25,557 nt of DNA from JAGOEF01 sp964511665 (lineage in GTDB: Bacteria > Bacteroidota > Bacteroidia > Bacteroidales > ML635J-15): positions 1 to 25,557 of the forward strand of contig CAZEHA010000050.1 of the NCBI GenBank assembly GCA_964511665.1, written 5' to 3'. The notes beneath the pieces are model-generated. The model did not search any database. It was not told the DNA's origin and saw nothing but the letters and a program-made list of their open reading frames with translations. The position numbers and the translations under genes were made by a program. This document shows positions 15,149 through 22,099 of the stretch, piece by piece; the first letter of the stretch is position 1; the number at the start of each line of letters is the position of its first letter.

Positions 15149-16831
15149 ATGTTGAAAAGCCTGCTCGTTAAAAACTATGTGCTCATTGAGCATCTCGAGG
15201 CAGAGTTTGGTAGAGGTTTAACTGTATTTACGGGCGAAACAGGTGCCGGAAAATCAATTATCATCGATGCCCTGGGGCTTATTATGGGCAATAGACTTTC
15301 GGCCGGTTTTCAGGTACATGGCGACGAAAAGTGCGTAGTAGAGGCATGTTTCGATATAAGCGACCATGCAATGCTGCAACACTTACTGGCTAATCACGAT
15401 CTATCTGATAATAACGAATTGCTTGTTCGTCGCGAAATATCGAAAGCCGGAAAATCGCGGGCTTTTGTAAACGACACTCCTGTTACCCTACAATTGCTCG
15501 AAGAAATTTCGCTTCAACTTGTCGATTTGCACAATCAGTTTGCCAACGATGCTATACGACATGCCGAATTCAGGTTGCAAGTGGTTGATAGCGTGGCCGA
15601 TACCCGAAAACTCTCGGAGCAATATCGCAAACAATACGAAGATTTTATACGCAATAAAAACTATCTTTTTAAACAACAGCAACTGCTTTCGCAAAAGATA
15701 CAGGAATCTGCTTTTATCGAATATCAACTTCAGTCGATACAAGAAACCGGAGTATTGTCGAATGAACAATTTTCTGAGCTTGAAGAAGAGTCGCATGTGT
15801 TAAGCAATGCCGGCGATTTAAAAACAGCACTGTTCGAGTGCCGGCAACTAATCAGCGATGCCGAATACAATGCATTGTTTCTGCTGAAAAGCTGCGATAC
15901 ACTGTTGGCAAAAAATGCCGAAGGTTTTAAAACCCTGGCAGAATTGCAACAAAGGCTTAGTTCCTCAATAGTTGAGATTAAAGATATTTCGACCGAGATA
16001 GAAAAAGTAGATTCGCGACTTGTTGTTGACCCCGACAGACTCGAAATCGTAAATGCTAAGTTAGATCAATTGAACAATCTGTTTCATAAATTTCGCATTC
16101 ATACTTTCGAAGAATTGAAGCAGGTGGAATTAGATTTTAGAAATAAAATGCAGGATTTAGAAAACCTGAAAAACGAAATCGAAAGCTTGCAACCTGCTAT
16201 AGCTGCCGAAGAAAAAGCACTTCAGCGGCTGGCTGTTTCGTTAAGTGAAGCAAGAGAGCTGTCGTTTGCGAAAATTTCGGAACTAACCCAACACATGTTG
16301 CAAAGTCTTGGCATGCCTCACGCCAAATTTAAACCGGTAAATCAGAAATCGAATGAATTAAGTCCTTCGGGTTACGACCACATTGTATATTTGTTTTCGG
16401 CCAACCGCAATATGCCACCCGCCGATGTTTCGCAAACAGCTTCGGGAGGTGAATTGTCGCGCTTGATGCTCTGCCTTAAATCGCTTATGTCGGAAAACGA
16501 CGTTGTTCCCACCCTTATTTTCGATGAAATCGATACTGGGGTATCGGGTGAAATAGCCGATAAAATGGGGAAAATTATTCAGAAACTAGCCCGCAACAGG
16601 CAAATCATCAGCATTACACATTTGCCACAAATAGCTGCAAAGGGCCACTCACATTATAAAGTTTCTAAAATTGAACAACACAATAAAACTATCACCACAC
16701 TCTATTTGCTCAGCCACGATGAGCGTATCGATGAATTGGCAGCTATGTTAAGCGGCGAAGTAATTACCGATGCGGCACGCAATCATGCCAAAATTTTGCT
16801 TCATCAGGCCGAATCAGAACTTAAAATGTAA
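15149..16831 (+). CDS. recN: DNA repair protein RecN
   Basis: RecN is a cytoplasmic SMC-like ATPase that acts at double-strand breaks. The 560-residue product is of normal length. The Walker A loop GETGAGKS is at 29-36; the ABC signature SGGELSRLMLCLK begins at 432; and the Walker B segment LIFDEIDTGVSGE has Asp459-Glu460. The D-loop is followed by IISITHLPQIAAKGHSHYKV with the switch His. The centre (about 150-380) is charged, helical and coiled-coil-like with a short hinge, as expected for RecN rather than a full SMC protein. It is the last gene of the plus-strand run, and its final 18 bases overlap the 3' end of the convergent beta-barrel gene. Confidence 0.96.
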   Translation: MLKSLLVKNYVLIEHLEAEFGRGLTVFTGETGAGKSIIIDALGLIMGNRLSAGFQVHGDEKCVVEACFDISDHAMLQHLLANHDLSDNNELLVRREISKAGKSRAFVNDTPVTLQLLEEISLQLVDLHNQFANDAIRHAEFRLQVVDSVADTRKLSEQYRKQYEDFIRNKNYLFKQQQLLSQKIQESAFIEYQLQSIQETGVLSNEQFSELEEESHVLSNAGDLKTALFECRQLISDAEYNALFLLKSCDTLLAKNAEGFKTLAELQQRLSSSIVEIKDISTEIEKVDSRLVVDPDRLEIVNAKLDQLNNLFHKFRIHTFEELKQVELDFRNKMQDLENLKNEIESLQPAIAAEEKALQRLAVSLSEARELSFAKISELTQHMLQSLGMPHAKFKPVNQKSNELSPSGYDHIVYLFSANRNMPPADVSQTASGGELSRLMLCLKSLMSENDVVPTLIFDEIDTGVSGEIADKMGKIIQKLARNRQIISITHLPQIAAKGHSHYKVSKIEQHNKTITTLYLLSHDERIDELAAMLSGEVITDAARNHAKILLHQAESELKM

Positions 16832-17389
16832 GCCGGCGTTTACCGATAAAACATCGGTTTTATTGTTTATTACAGGCGATAGGGGAGTTAATCCGAATTC
16901 GTAGTTAAAATCGAAACTAAATATCCCAATATGAAAGCCGGCACCTAGATTCATGCCAAAGGCAGCCAGACTAAAATCGCTATATTCAAGCCCAAAACTG
17001 TTTTCGAACACGCTTACCGGAAACGAAACTGTGGGGCCTGTGTAAACTCTCAAATTCCATATCTTCAAACCAAAAAACACAGGCAACTTTATCATACTAT
17101 AATCAACATTGCTCAGAATGTTGTCAACACTAATATCATCGTAGTGGTACAACTGATTGCCATTACGCGAGTAAAAAATTCCCGGCTGAATAAAAATTGT
17201 CTGATTGGTTCTAACAAACAGTCCCGCATGAAAACCGGTTCTAAAACCATAATCAATGTTTTGCGGCTCATCCGAAAATTTAGAGAAGTTGAGCCCAACC
17301 TGCGGCATGATAGCCACTTTCTTCTCAATCTGTGCCGGCATTGTTATACCAATACATAACAACACCACAATACCAATTATCGCTTTCAT
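16814..17389 (-). CDS. PorT-family outer membrane beta-barrel protein
   Basis: The 191-residue product starts with a signal peptide (KAIIGIVVLLCIGITMPA, cut before QIEKK) and continues as alternating beta strands with glycine and aromatic girdle residues, for example IMPQVGLNFSKF, GFHAGLFVRTNQTIFIQPGIFYS, MNLGAGFHIGIFSFDFNYEF, and ends in a C-terminal strand GLHFKF with terminal Phe, as outer membrane barrels usually do. This is the PF13568-type small barrel common in Bacteroidota; substrate or role is unknown. The ATG at 17389 is chosen over an upstream in-frame start because it begins the signal peptide and follows a good promoter by 24 bases. Its 3' end overlaps convergent recN by 18 bases. 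Confidence 0.85.
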   Translation of the reverse strand: MKAIIGIVVLLCIGITMPAQIEKKVAIMPQVGLNFSKFSDEPQNIDYGFRTGFHAGLFVRTNQTIFIQPGIFYSRNGNQLYHYDDISVDNILSNVDYSMIKLPVFFGLKIWNLRVYTGPTVSFPVSVFENSFGLEYSDFSLAAFGMNLGAGFHIGIFSFDFNYEFGLTPLSPVINNKTDVLSVNAGLHFKF

Positions 17390-17413
17390 AACAGTGTCTT
17401 TTACGATATTATA

Positions 17414-17442
17414 CAAATATACTGCCACGAAAAACCCGTCAA
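17414..17442 (-). promoter_or_regulatory. Promoter of the PorT-like barrel gene
   Basis: On the minus strand TTG (17442-17440), 18 bases, then TATATTTG (17421-17414) fit the Bacteroidota consensus. The predicted leader is about 20 bases. Confidence 0.5.
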
Positions 17443-17701
17443 TCATTTGTCACAATTTATTATCAACAATTCAATGATGAAAAAGACTCCGCATTTCACA
17501 ATACATCATCAATCTGCAATCAAAATAATAACAACGAAATTTTGCTTTACAACCCCATTTCCCTACATTTGAACAAAAAATCATCTCAATGCCAATGCAT
17601 ACATACCCGTTTAATTCTTTCAGGCTTTATGTGAGCAGTGATAATTATATAAGAATTGTGCCCCATCAAAAAAAAAACTGATTGGTAAAAAAAAACGGAA
17701 A
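17443..17701. other. AT-rich intergenic stretch without a recognisable gene
   Basis: Together with the promoter to its left this gap exceeds 300 bases. It is strongly AT-rich, has short A-runs near its right end (17670-17700) and contains the left copy of a degenerate repeat at 17550-17600. I see no RNA gene, no convincing short ORF and no clear TAnnTTTG promoter for the next gene. Confidence 0.6.
17550..17600 (+). repeat. Degenerate direct repeat, left copy
   Basis: Begins CAACCCC, then ATTTCCC, ACATTTGAACA, TCATCT and CAATGC in the same order as the copy at 18298-18358. The two flank the HELGH membrane protein gene. The match needs several gaps, so chance similarity in AT-rich DNA is possible. 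Confidence 0.35.
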
Positions 17702-18277
17702 ATGAATATAACTTTTAGCAAGAAAATAAATAATGATTTGAAAGAAAGTCAAATTAATTGGAAAGTTGTCGTTGCTTTTATTCCGATCGCATTTTTTACC
17801 TATATCTTCCACGAACTTGGCCATTGGACATTTGGAGAACTTTTCGGGAATGACATGACACTAAGTTTAAATAATTCAGCTCCACAAACCAGACATTTTA
17901 TAGATGATTCAGATGCTTTATGGTCAGCAATAGGTGGTCCTCTTTTTACTATGCTGCAAGCATTAATATTTCTATTGCTTACCTGGTTGACAAAATCAAT
18001 ATATGCATATTCCTTTACATTTTTTGCTGTATTTTTAAGGTTTTTCTCTATCGTTTTCGGAGGAATTAATCTGCAAGATGAAGCAAGGATTGCTGCTATG
18101 TTGGATATGAATAAGTATTTAGTTGCAGCGATTACACTTTCAATATTATTCTTCATTTTATGGAGAAGCAATCGGATTATGAAACTTAATAATAAAGCAA
18201 TTGGATATTTTACTGTTTTGGGAGTTTTTGCGATATTGATAGTAATTGGAGTAAATGAATTTATAATAACAAAATAG
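17702..18277 (+). CDS. Putative M50-like membrane zinc metalloprotease, HELGH motif
   Basis: I do not recognise a named family member. The 191-residue product has about five predicted membrane helices (roughly 21-36, 73-97, 100-120, 138-155, 167-187). HELGH at 37-41 sits at the end of the first helix, a zinc-binding HExxH placed as in intramembrane M50 (site-2) proteases. GGP at 78-80 is reminiscent of the loop after the active-site helix in that group. A third ligand could be Asp126 in INLQDEARIA, but no NPDG motif is present. No cytoplasmic PDZ or CBS domain exists. The DNA is clearly AT-richer than the neighbours (11 G or C in 17701-17760) and uses many A/T-ending codons, suggesting recent acquisition. 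It stands alone, with no partner gene. Peptidase activity is inferred; the substrate is unknown. Confidence 0.6.
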   Translation: MNITFSKKINNDLKESQINWKVVVAFIPIAFFTYIFHELGHWTFGELFGNDMTLSLNNSAPQTRHFIDDSDALWSAIGGPLFTMLQALIFLLLTWLTKSIYAYSFTFFAVFLRFFSIVFGGINLQDEARIAAMLDMNKYLVAAITLSILFFILWRSNRIMKLNNKAIGYFTVLGVFAILIVIGVNEFIITK

Positions 18278-18297
18278 AAAAACAAGAGGTCACCTTT

Positions 18298-18358
18298 CAA
18301 CCCCTTTCACCCCGCATTTTCAACACGAACTCATCTATCTCAGCATTTGCAATGCAAT
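18298..18358 (+). repeat. Degenerate direct repeat, right copy
   Basis: Begins CAACCCC and continues TTTCACCC, GCATTTTCAACA, TCATCT and CAATGC, paralleling 17550-17600 with insertions. It lies just after the stop of the HELGH gene. Confidence 0.35.
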
Positions 18359-18409
18359 ATCAAAAAATTGAAAAATTCACCAATTCCGAATTTATCCCCG
18401 TCAAGTTTA

Positions 18410-18445
18410 AAAAAGCATTGCTAATCAATTGTGCGATTGCTTTTT
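18410..18445 (+). terminator. Possible terminator hairpin downstream of the HELGH gene
   Basis: AAAAAGCATTGC pairs with GCGATTGCTTTTT apart from one bulged base and one G-T pair, leaving an 11-base loop, and the right arm ends in five T. The right part overlaps the -33 element of the following promoter, so it may also act in the opposite direction or as an operator. Confidence 0.45.
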
Positions 18446-18458
18446 ATAACTATTTTTG
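18429..18458 (+). promoter_or_regulatory. Promoter of the DUF362 gene
   Basis: TTG at 18429-18431, 19 bases, then TATTTTTG at 18451-18458 fit the Bacteroidota consensus. The start codon lies 18 bases after the -7 box. Confidence 0.55.
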
Positions 18459-18476
18459 TGCAATAATATTTTTAAA

Positions 18477-19604
18477 ATGATAAGAATTAACCTGAAACAA
18501 AAACCGAAGCCAACAAAGCTCTTTTACCTTAAACAATCGCTCATAATACTTTTTGCCGTCCTCTGCACTGTTAGTGCATCTGCTCAAAGCGATACAACTG
18601 CCTCGCTGGTGTATTTTACCAGAGATATTTCGCCCGAAGCGGTAATGAAAATATTTGAATATGTTAAGCCCAAGCAACCCGGAAAAGTAGGAATTAAAGT
18701 ACATTTTGGAGAAGAAGGAAACACCTATTTTGTCCCCGCCACAATGGTTCAACCACTATGCTCGGCACTTAATGCTACACTTATCGAAACCAATGTAGCC
18801 TACAAAGGTCGGCGAGCCCAAACCGATACACACATTGAACTGGCCAAAGAACACGGTTTCACATTTGCCCCAATCGATATACTTGACGAGGGCGGCACGT
18901 TGAGTTTGCCAATTATAGGAGGGAAGCACTACAAAACGGCTCTTATCGGAAAAAACATCGAAAAATACGAAACCATCATTTATTTTACCCATTTCAAGGG
19001 GCATGGCTCGGCAGGTTTTGGCGGTTGCATTAAAAACGCCTCCATGGGTATGGCCATACCCAAAGGCAAACGCGATATGCACACCAACGATTTTCCCGAA
19101 ACCAACAATAAGAATTGCGTTGGCTGCGGTGTGTGTGTAAGCGATTGCCCCGTAAACGCCATCACACTCAATCCCCTCACCATCGACAAAGAAAAGTGTA
19201 TAGGCTGCGGAAAATGTATATCATCGTGCCATTATTCTGCCATTAATAAACCTGCCAACCAACTGCAGCAGCAACGTTTTCTCGAAGGCCTAGTAGAATA
19301 CACCAAACCGGTAATCGAACTAAAAAACTCCATCTACTTCAATATTATTATCAATGTATCGGCCAGTTGCGATTGCATGCGAAATCCTAAAAAGCCATTT
19401 ATTGCCGATATAGGCATTTTGGTGTCGACCGATATTGTAGCTATCGAAGCCGCTGCCCACGATTTAGTGGATAAAGCCCACAACTGCAACGATGCTTTTC
19501 TGAAAGAAAACTCGGTAAGCGGAAAGCATCAAATTAACTATGCCGCTTCTATGGGGCTTGGAAATAAGAATTATATACTTGTAGATATCGATAAAAAAGA
19601 TTAG
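18477..19604 (+). CDS. DUF362 protein with two 4Fe-4S motifs and an N-terminal signal peptide
   Basis: From the ATG at 18477 the protein has 375 residues; the in-frame TTG at 18456 lies inside the -7 box and is rejected. The N-terminus is basic (RINLKQKPKPTK) followed by a hydrophobic stretch and an SASAQ cleavage site near 36-37, a Sec-type signal with no twin-arginine pair. The DUF362 domain starts at SLVYFTRDISPEAV and includes VGIKVHFGEEGN. Two ferredoxin-like clusters follow: Cys214/217/220/224 (CVGCGVCVSDCP) and Cys241/244/247/251 (CIGCGKCISSC), so two [4Fe-4S] clusters are expected. The enzymatic role of the family is unknown to me. An exported iron-sulfur protein using Sec is unusual because such clusters are normally inserted in the cytoplasm, so location is uncertain. 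Confidence 0.85.
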   Translation: MIRINLKQKPKPTKLFYLKQSLIILFAVLCTVSASAQSDTTASLVYFTRDISPEAVMKIFEYVKPKQPGKVGIKVHFGEEGNTYFVPATMVQPLCSALNATLIETNVAYKGRRAQTDTHIELAKEHGFTFAPIDILDEGGTLSLPIIGGKHYKTALIGKNIEKYETIIYFTHFKGHGSAGFGGCIKNASMGMAIPKGKRDMHTNDFPETNNKNCVGCGVCVSDCPVNAITLNPLTIDKEKCIGCGKCISSCHYSAINKPANQLQQQRFLEGLVEYTKPVIELKNSIYFNIIINVSASCDCMRNPKKPFIADIGILVSTDIVAIEAAAHDLVDKAHNCNDAFLKENSVSGKHQINYAASMGLGNKNYILVDIDKKD

Positions 19605-19612
19605 CGTTTTTG

Positions 19613-19635
19613 GCCGCAGCCGGCTTGTTTTTTTG
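19613..19635 (+). terminator. Short GC hairpin with T-run after the DUF362 gene
   Basis: GCCG (19613-19616) and CGGC (19621-19624) pair around CAGC, followed by a T-rich tract broken by one G. The stem is short, so termination may be partial. Confidence 0.4.
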
Positions 19636-19659
19636 TATATTTCGAAAAATATTAAATGT

Positions 19660-20469
19660 ATGGTTCCAAAGCCTAAAAGTCATCAAACATCAGGAAATGC
19701 CGGCTTTTTTCTGATCGCCGGGCCCTGTGTGGTCGAATCGTCTGAAATATGTTTTTCAATAGCCCATAAGCTAAAAGAATTATGTGAGCGACTGCAAATA
19801 CAATTGATTTTTAAAGCCTCATACCGTAAGGCCAATCGCACAAAGCTCGACTCGTTTACAGGCATAGGCGACGAGCGGGCATTAATGATACTGTCGAACA
19901 TTAGGTCGGAGTTCGAAATACCCGTTTGCACCGATATTCACTCGGCCGACGAGGCTGCATTTGCAGGGCAGGTGGCCGATATTTTGCAGATACCTGCATT
20001 TCTCTGTCGTCAAACCGATATTCTGATTGCTGCCGGAAAAACGGGGCGCACTGTCAACATTAAGAAAGGTCAATTCCTTTCTCCCGAAGCTATGGGTTTT
20101 GCAGCCGACAAAGTGCTTGAAACCGGTAATAAAAACATTATGCTCACCGAGCGCGGAACTACATTTGGATACACCGATCTTGTGGTCGATTATCGCAGTA
20201 TCCCTATCATGAAATCCTTCGGCTTTCCGGTAGTTCTCGATGTTACCCACAGTTTGCAGCAACCCAATCAGTCATCGGGAGTTACCGGTGGCCGCCCCGA
20301 AATGATTTCAACTCTGGCAAAAGCAGGCATCGCTGCCGGTGTCGATGGCATATTTATCGAAACACATCCCGATCCGGCCAATGCCATGAGCGATGGCGCT
20401 AACATGCTACATCTCGACCGTGTAGAAAAACTCCTCGAAAGTTTGGTAAAACTGGCACAAGCCCGATAA
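19660..20469 (+). CDS. kdsA: 3-deoxy-8-phosphooctulonate (Kdo-8-phosphate) synthase, metal-dependent type
   Basis: KdsA condenses phosphoenolpyruvate with arabinose 5-phosphate to Kdo-8-phosphate for the lipopolysaccharide inner core. The ATG at 19660 gives 269 residues; the longer frame to 19633 adds unlikely residues. Signature stretches are LIAGPCVVES, FKASYRKANRTKLDSFTGIG, NIKKGQFLSPEAM, ERGTTFGYTDLVVDYRS, HSLQQPNQSSGVTGGRPE and IETHPDPANAMSDGANM. Cys23, His197, Glu234 and Asp245 each lie exactly 12 positions after the metal ligands I recall for the Aquifex enzyme (Cys11, His185, Glu222, Asp233), so this is the metal-dependent class; E. coli has Asn at the Cys position. A TATATTTC at 19637-19644 could be a weak -7 box. 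The acetyltransferase gene follows after two bases. Confidence 0.96.
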   Translation: MVPKPKSHQTSGNAGFFLIAGPCVVESSEICFSIAHKLKELCERLQIQLIFKASYRKANRTKLDSFTGIGDERALMILSNIRSEFEIPVCTDIHSADEAAFAGQVADILQIPAFLCRQTDILIAAGKTGRTVNIKKGQFLSPEAMGFAADKVLETGNKNIMLTERGTTFGYTDLVVDYRSIPIMKSFGFPVVLDVTHSLQQPNQSSGVTGGRPEMISTLAKAGIAAGVDGIFIETHPDPANAMSDGANMLHLDRVEKLLESLVKLAQAR

Positions 20470-20471
20470 AC

Positions 20472-20960
20472 ATGAGCAATAAACCTGTTTTCGTCATTCG
20501 TAAGGCCAGCGAAATCGATTTTACCGAAATATTTGCCATGATTTCGGAATTGGCCGAGTTCGAAAAAGCCACCCACAAGCTCACCAATTCGGTGGCACAA
20601 ATGCTCGAAGAAAAACATTACTTCGAATGCATTGTTGGCGAAACAGCAACAGGCGAAATAGCAGGTATGGCACTCTATTATTTTGCTTACTACACCTGGG
20701 TTGGCAAATCGCTATACCTCGACGACTTATATGTAAAACCACAATTCCGTGGTTTGGGCTTGGGAACACAACTTATTGCCGATGTAGTAGCCATAGCCCA
20801 AAAAGAGCATTGCAAGCGAATGCGCTGGCAGGTGCTCGAATGGAATCAATCTGCGCTCAATCTCTATCGAAAACTGGGCGCAAACATCGATGTCGAGTGG
20901 CTTAATTGCGATTTATCGGCAAATGAAATCAACAAATTTGCTGTTTCAACAGAAAAGTAA
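20472..20960 (+). CDS. GNAT N-acetyltransferase resembling spermidine/spermine acetyltransferase
   Basis: The 162-residue product has the GNAT fold throughout. Motif A is at 93-98 (RGLGLG, the acetyl-CoA pyrophosphate loop), preceded by SLYLDDLYVKPQF, and Tyr132 in NLYRKLGA corresponds to the catalytic Tyr of this family. Several stretches are close to human SAT1 as I remember it: ISELAEFEK, ALYYFAYYTWVGKSLYLDDLYV and EWNQSALNLY. The substrate could therefore be a polyamine or another small amine, but related enzymes acetylate thialysine or other amines, so this is not settled. It starts two bases after kdsA in the same transcript, and its stop lies three bases from the end of the convergent T9SS cargo gene. 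No link to Kdo synthesis is evident beyond co-transcription. Confidence 0.82.
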   Translation: MSNKPVFVIRKASEIDFTEIFAMISELAEFEKATHKLTNSVAQMLEEKHYFECIVGETATGEIAGMALYYFAYYTWVGKSLYLDDLYVKPQFRGLGLGTQLIADVVAIAQKEHCKRMRWQVLEWNQSALNLYRKLGANIDVEWLNCDLSANEINKFAVSTEK

Positions 20961-20963
20961 AAC

Positions 20964-22010
20964 CTAATAAACTGAAACTTTGGTTGTTTTGCAGCCTTTT
21001 TCGGTACAAACCTGAACAAGATATATTCCATTGGCAAAGCTGCTGAAGTCAACACTTTGTGAGCCTGTAAAATTGGTTTTGTAAATTGTGCTTCCTTGCA
21101 AATTATAAATCACAAGCTTCACTGTTTCGTGTGTGTCGGTTCCTGCCATAATTTCAATTTCGCGGAATGTGTGATTATACAGCACAGTAGGCGCAAAAGT
21201 ATTCACAGTTTCGATATCGGAAAAGAAATAGCTTTTCAGGCTGCTCGACATTAAAAAAACCGCCGAATCGTATGAAGCGTCTCCTGCATCGGCAATAGCC
21301 AATGTTAGGTGATAGTTGGTTTCGGGTACTACTTGAATAATAGCGGTGAGCAGCGTAGTGAATCCGTCAAACACAATGGTTTGCCCTTCAATGCCCAAAT
21401 TGTCGACAAAGTAATCGGAGTTAACTCCGCTGTTTACGTTATTTATAGAAACGTACAACGATGTTTCAGGTATCAATGCAATATTGGTTGCCGAATACAT
21501 ACCCCCTGAGGGATCGATCCCATCGATAAAAAATCCAAATACATCGTTAAAGCTCGAATTAACAAATTCGGGATATTCTTCCGATGCAAAAACATACTGA
21601 AACTCAAGAATATTGCCCACAGGAATCAAATCAAATTCCAGTACGGAAGCATCGTAGGTTGCCACCGATACCAAATTGTTTAATAAGGCATTACCGGCAG
21701 TAGCGTTGTAATTCGAAGAGAAACCGCTTGCGGCACTTCCAATTGCAGGGATATAGTCGGGGTGAAGTGTGCCGGTTGTTAAAATAATACCATTGTTCAT
21801 CCCAATATTGGTGTCGTATCCCCCTGTGAAAGTTCCAAATGCATTGACATCACCTGTGTAAACAACATTTGATGCTTCTACGCCATTTAATATAAACTCT
21901 GAAACAGTTTGAGCCGGGTCTACGTTGGTAGTCGTAACTAATTGCGCATGCACTGGTGCGCAAAGCAATGTAAAGGCAATTACTGTCGAAAAAGCAAGAG
22001 AGTTTTTCAT
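20964..22010 (-). CDS. Choice-of-anchor L domain protein with C-terminal T9SS sorting domain
   Basis: The 348-residue product begins with a signal peptide (KNSLAFSTVIAFTLLCAPVHA) cut near residue 22. The central part carries the choice-of-anchor L pattern: LEFDLIPVGNILEFQYVFASEEYPEF (split around 125-149, FASEEYPEF at 141-149) and FNDVFGFFIDG, then ALIPETSLYVSINNVNSG. The last 75-80 residues form a type A T9SS sorting domain: ETVKLVIYNLQGSTIYK, then FANGIYLVQVCTEKGCKTTKVSV. It is therefore expected to cross the outer membrane by type IX secretion and be attached to the surface or released. The domain is found in surface proteins of unknown function, so no activity can be assigned. The porin gene lies upstream on the same strand, but a promoter of its own is likely. 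Confidence 0.88.
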   Translation of the reverse strand: MKNSLAFSTVIAFTLLCAPVHAQLVTTTNVDPAQTVSEFILNGVEASNVVYTGDVNAFGTFTGGYDTNIGMNNGIILTTGTLHPDYIPAIGSAASGFSSNYNATAGNALLNNLVSVATYDASVLEFDLIPVGNILEFQYVFASEEYPEFVNSSFNDVFGFFIDGIDPSGGMYSATNIALIPETSLYVSINNVNSGVNSDYFVDNLGIEGQTIVFDGFTTLLTAIIQVVPETNYHLTLAIADAGDASYDSAVFLMSSSLKSYFFSDIETVNTFAPTVLYNHTFREIEIMAGTDTHETVKLVIYNLQGSTIYKTNFTGSQSVDFSSFANGIYLVQVCTEKGCKTTKVSVY

Positions 22011-22046
22011 AAAGTTCGTTATTGGTTGATTTCACACTTACAGATA

Positions 22047-22054
22047 CAAAAATA
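22047..22054 (-). promoter_or_regulatory. Candidate -7 box for the T9SS cargo gene
   Basis: TATTTTTG on the minus strand fits TAnnTTTG, 36 bases before the start codon. A TTTG lies only 15 bases upstream of it (22073-22070), shorter than usual, so the pairing is uncertain. Confidence 0.4.
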
Positions 22055-22099
22055 ACCAAATATTAAATGCAAACTTATGAGGTGAATACTTTTATGAAA

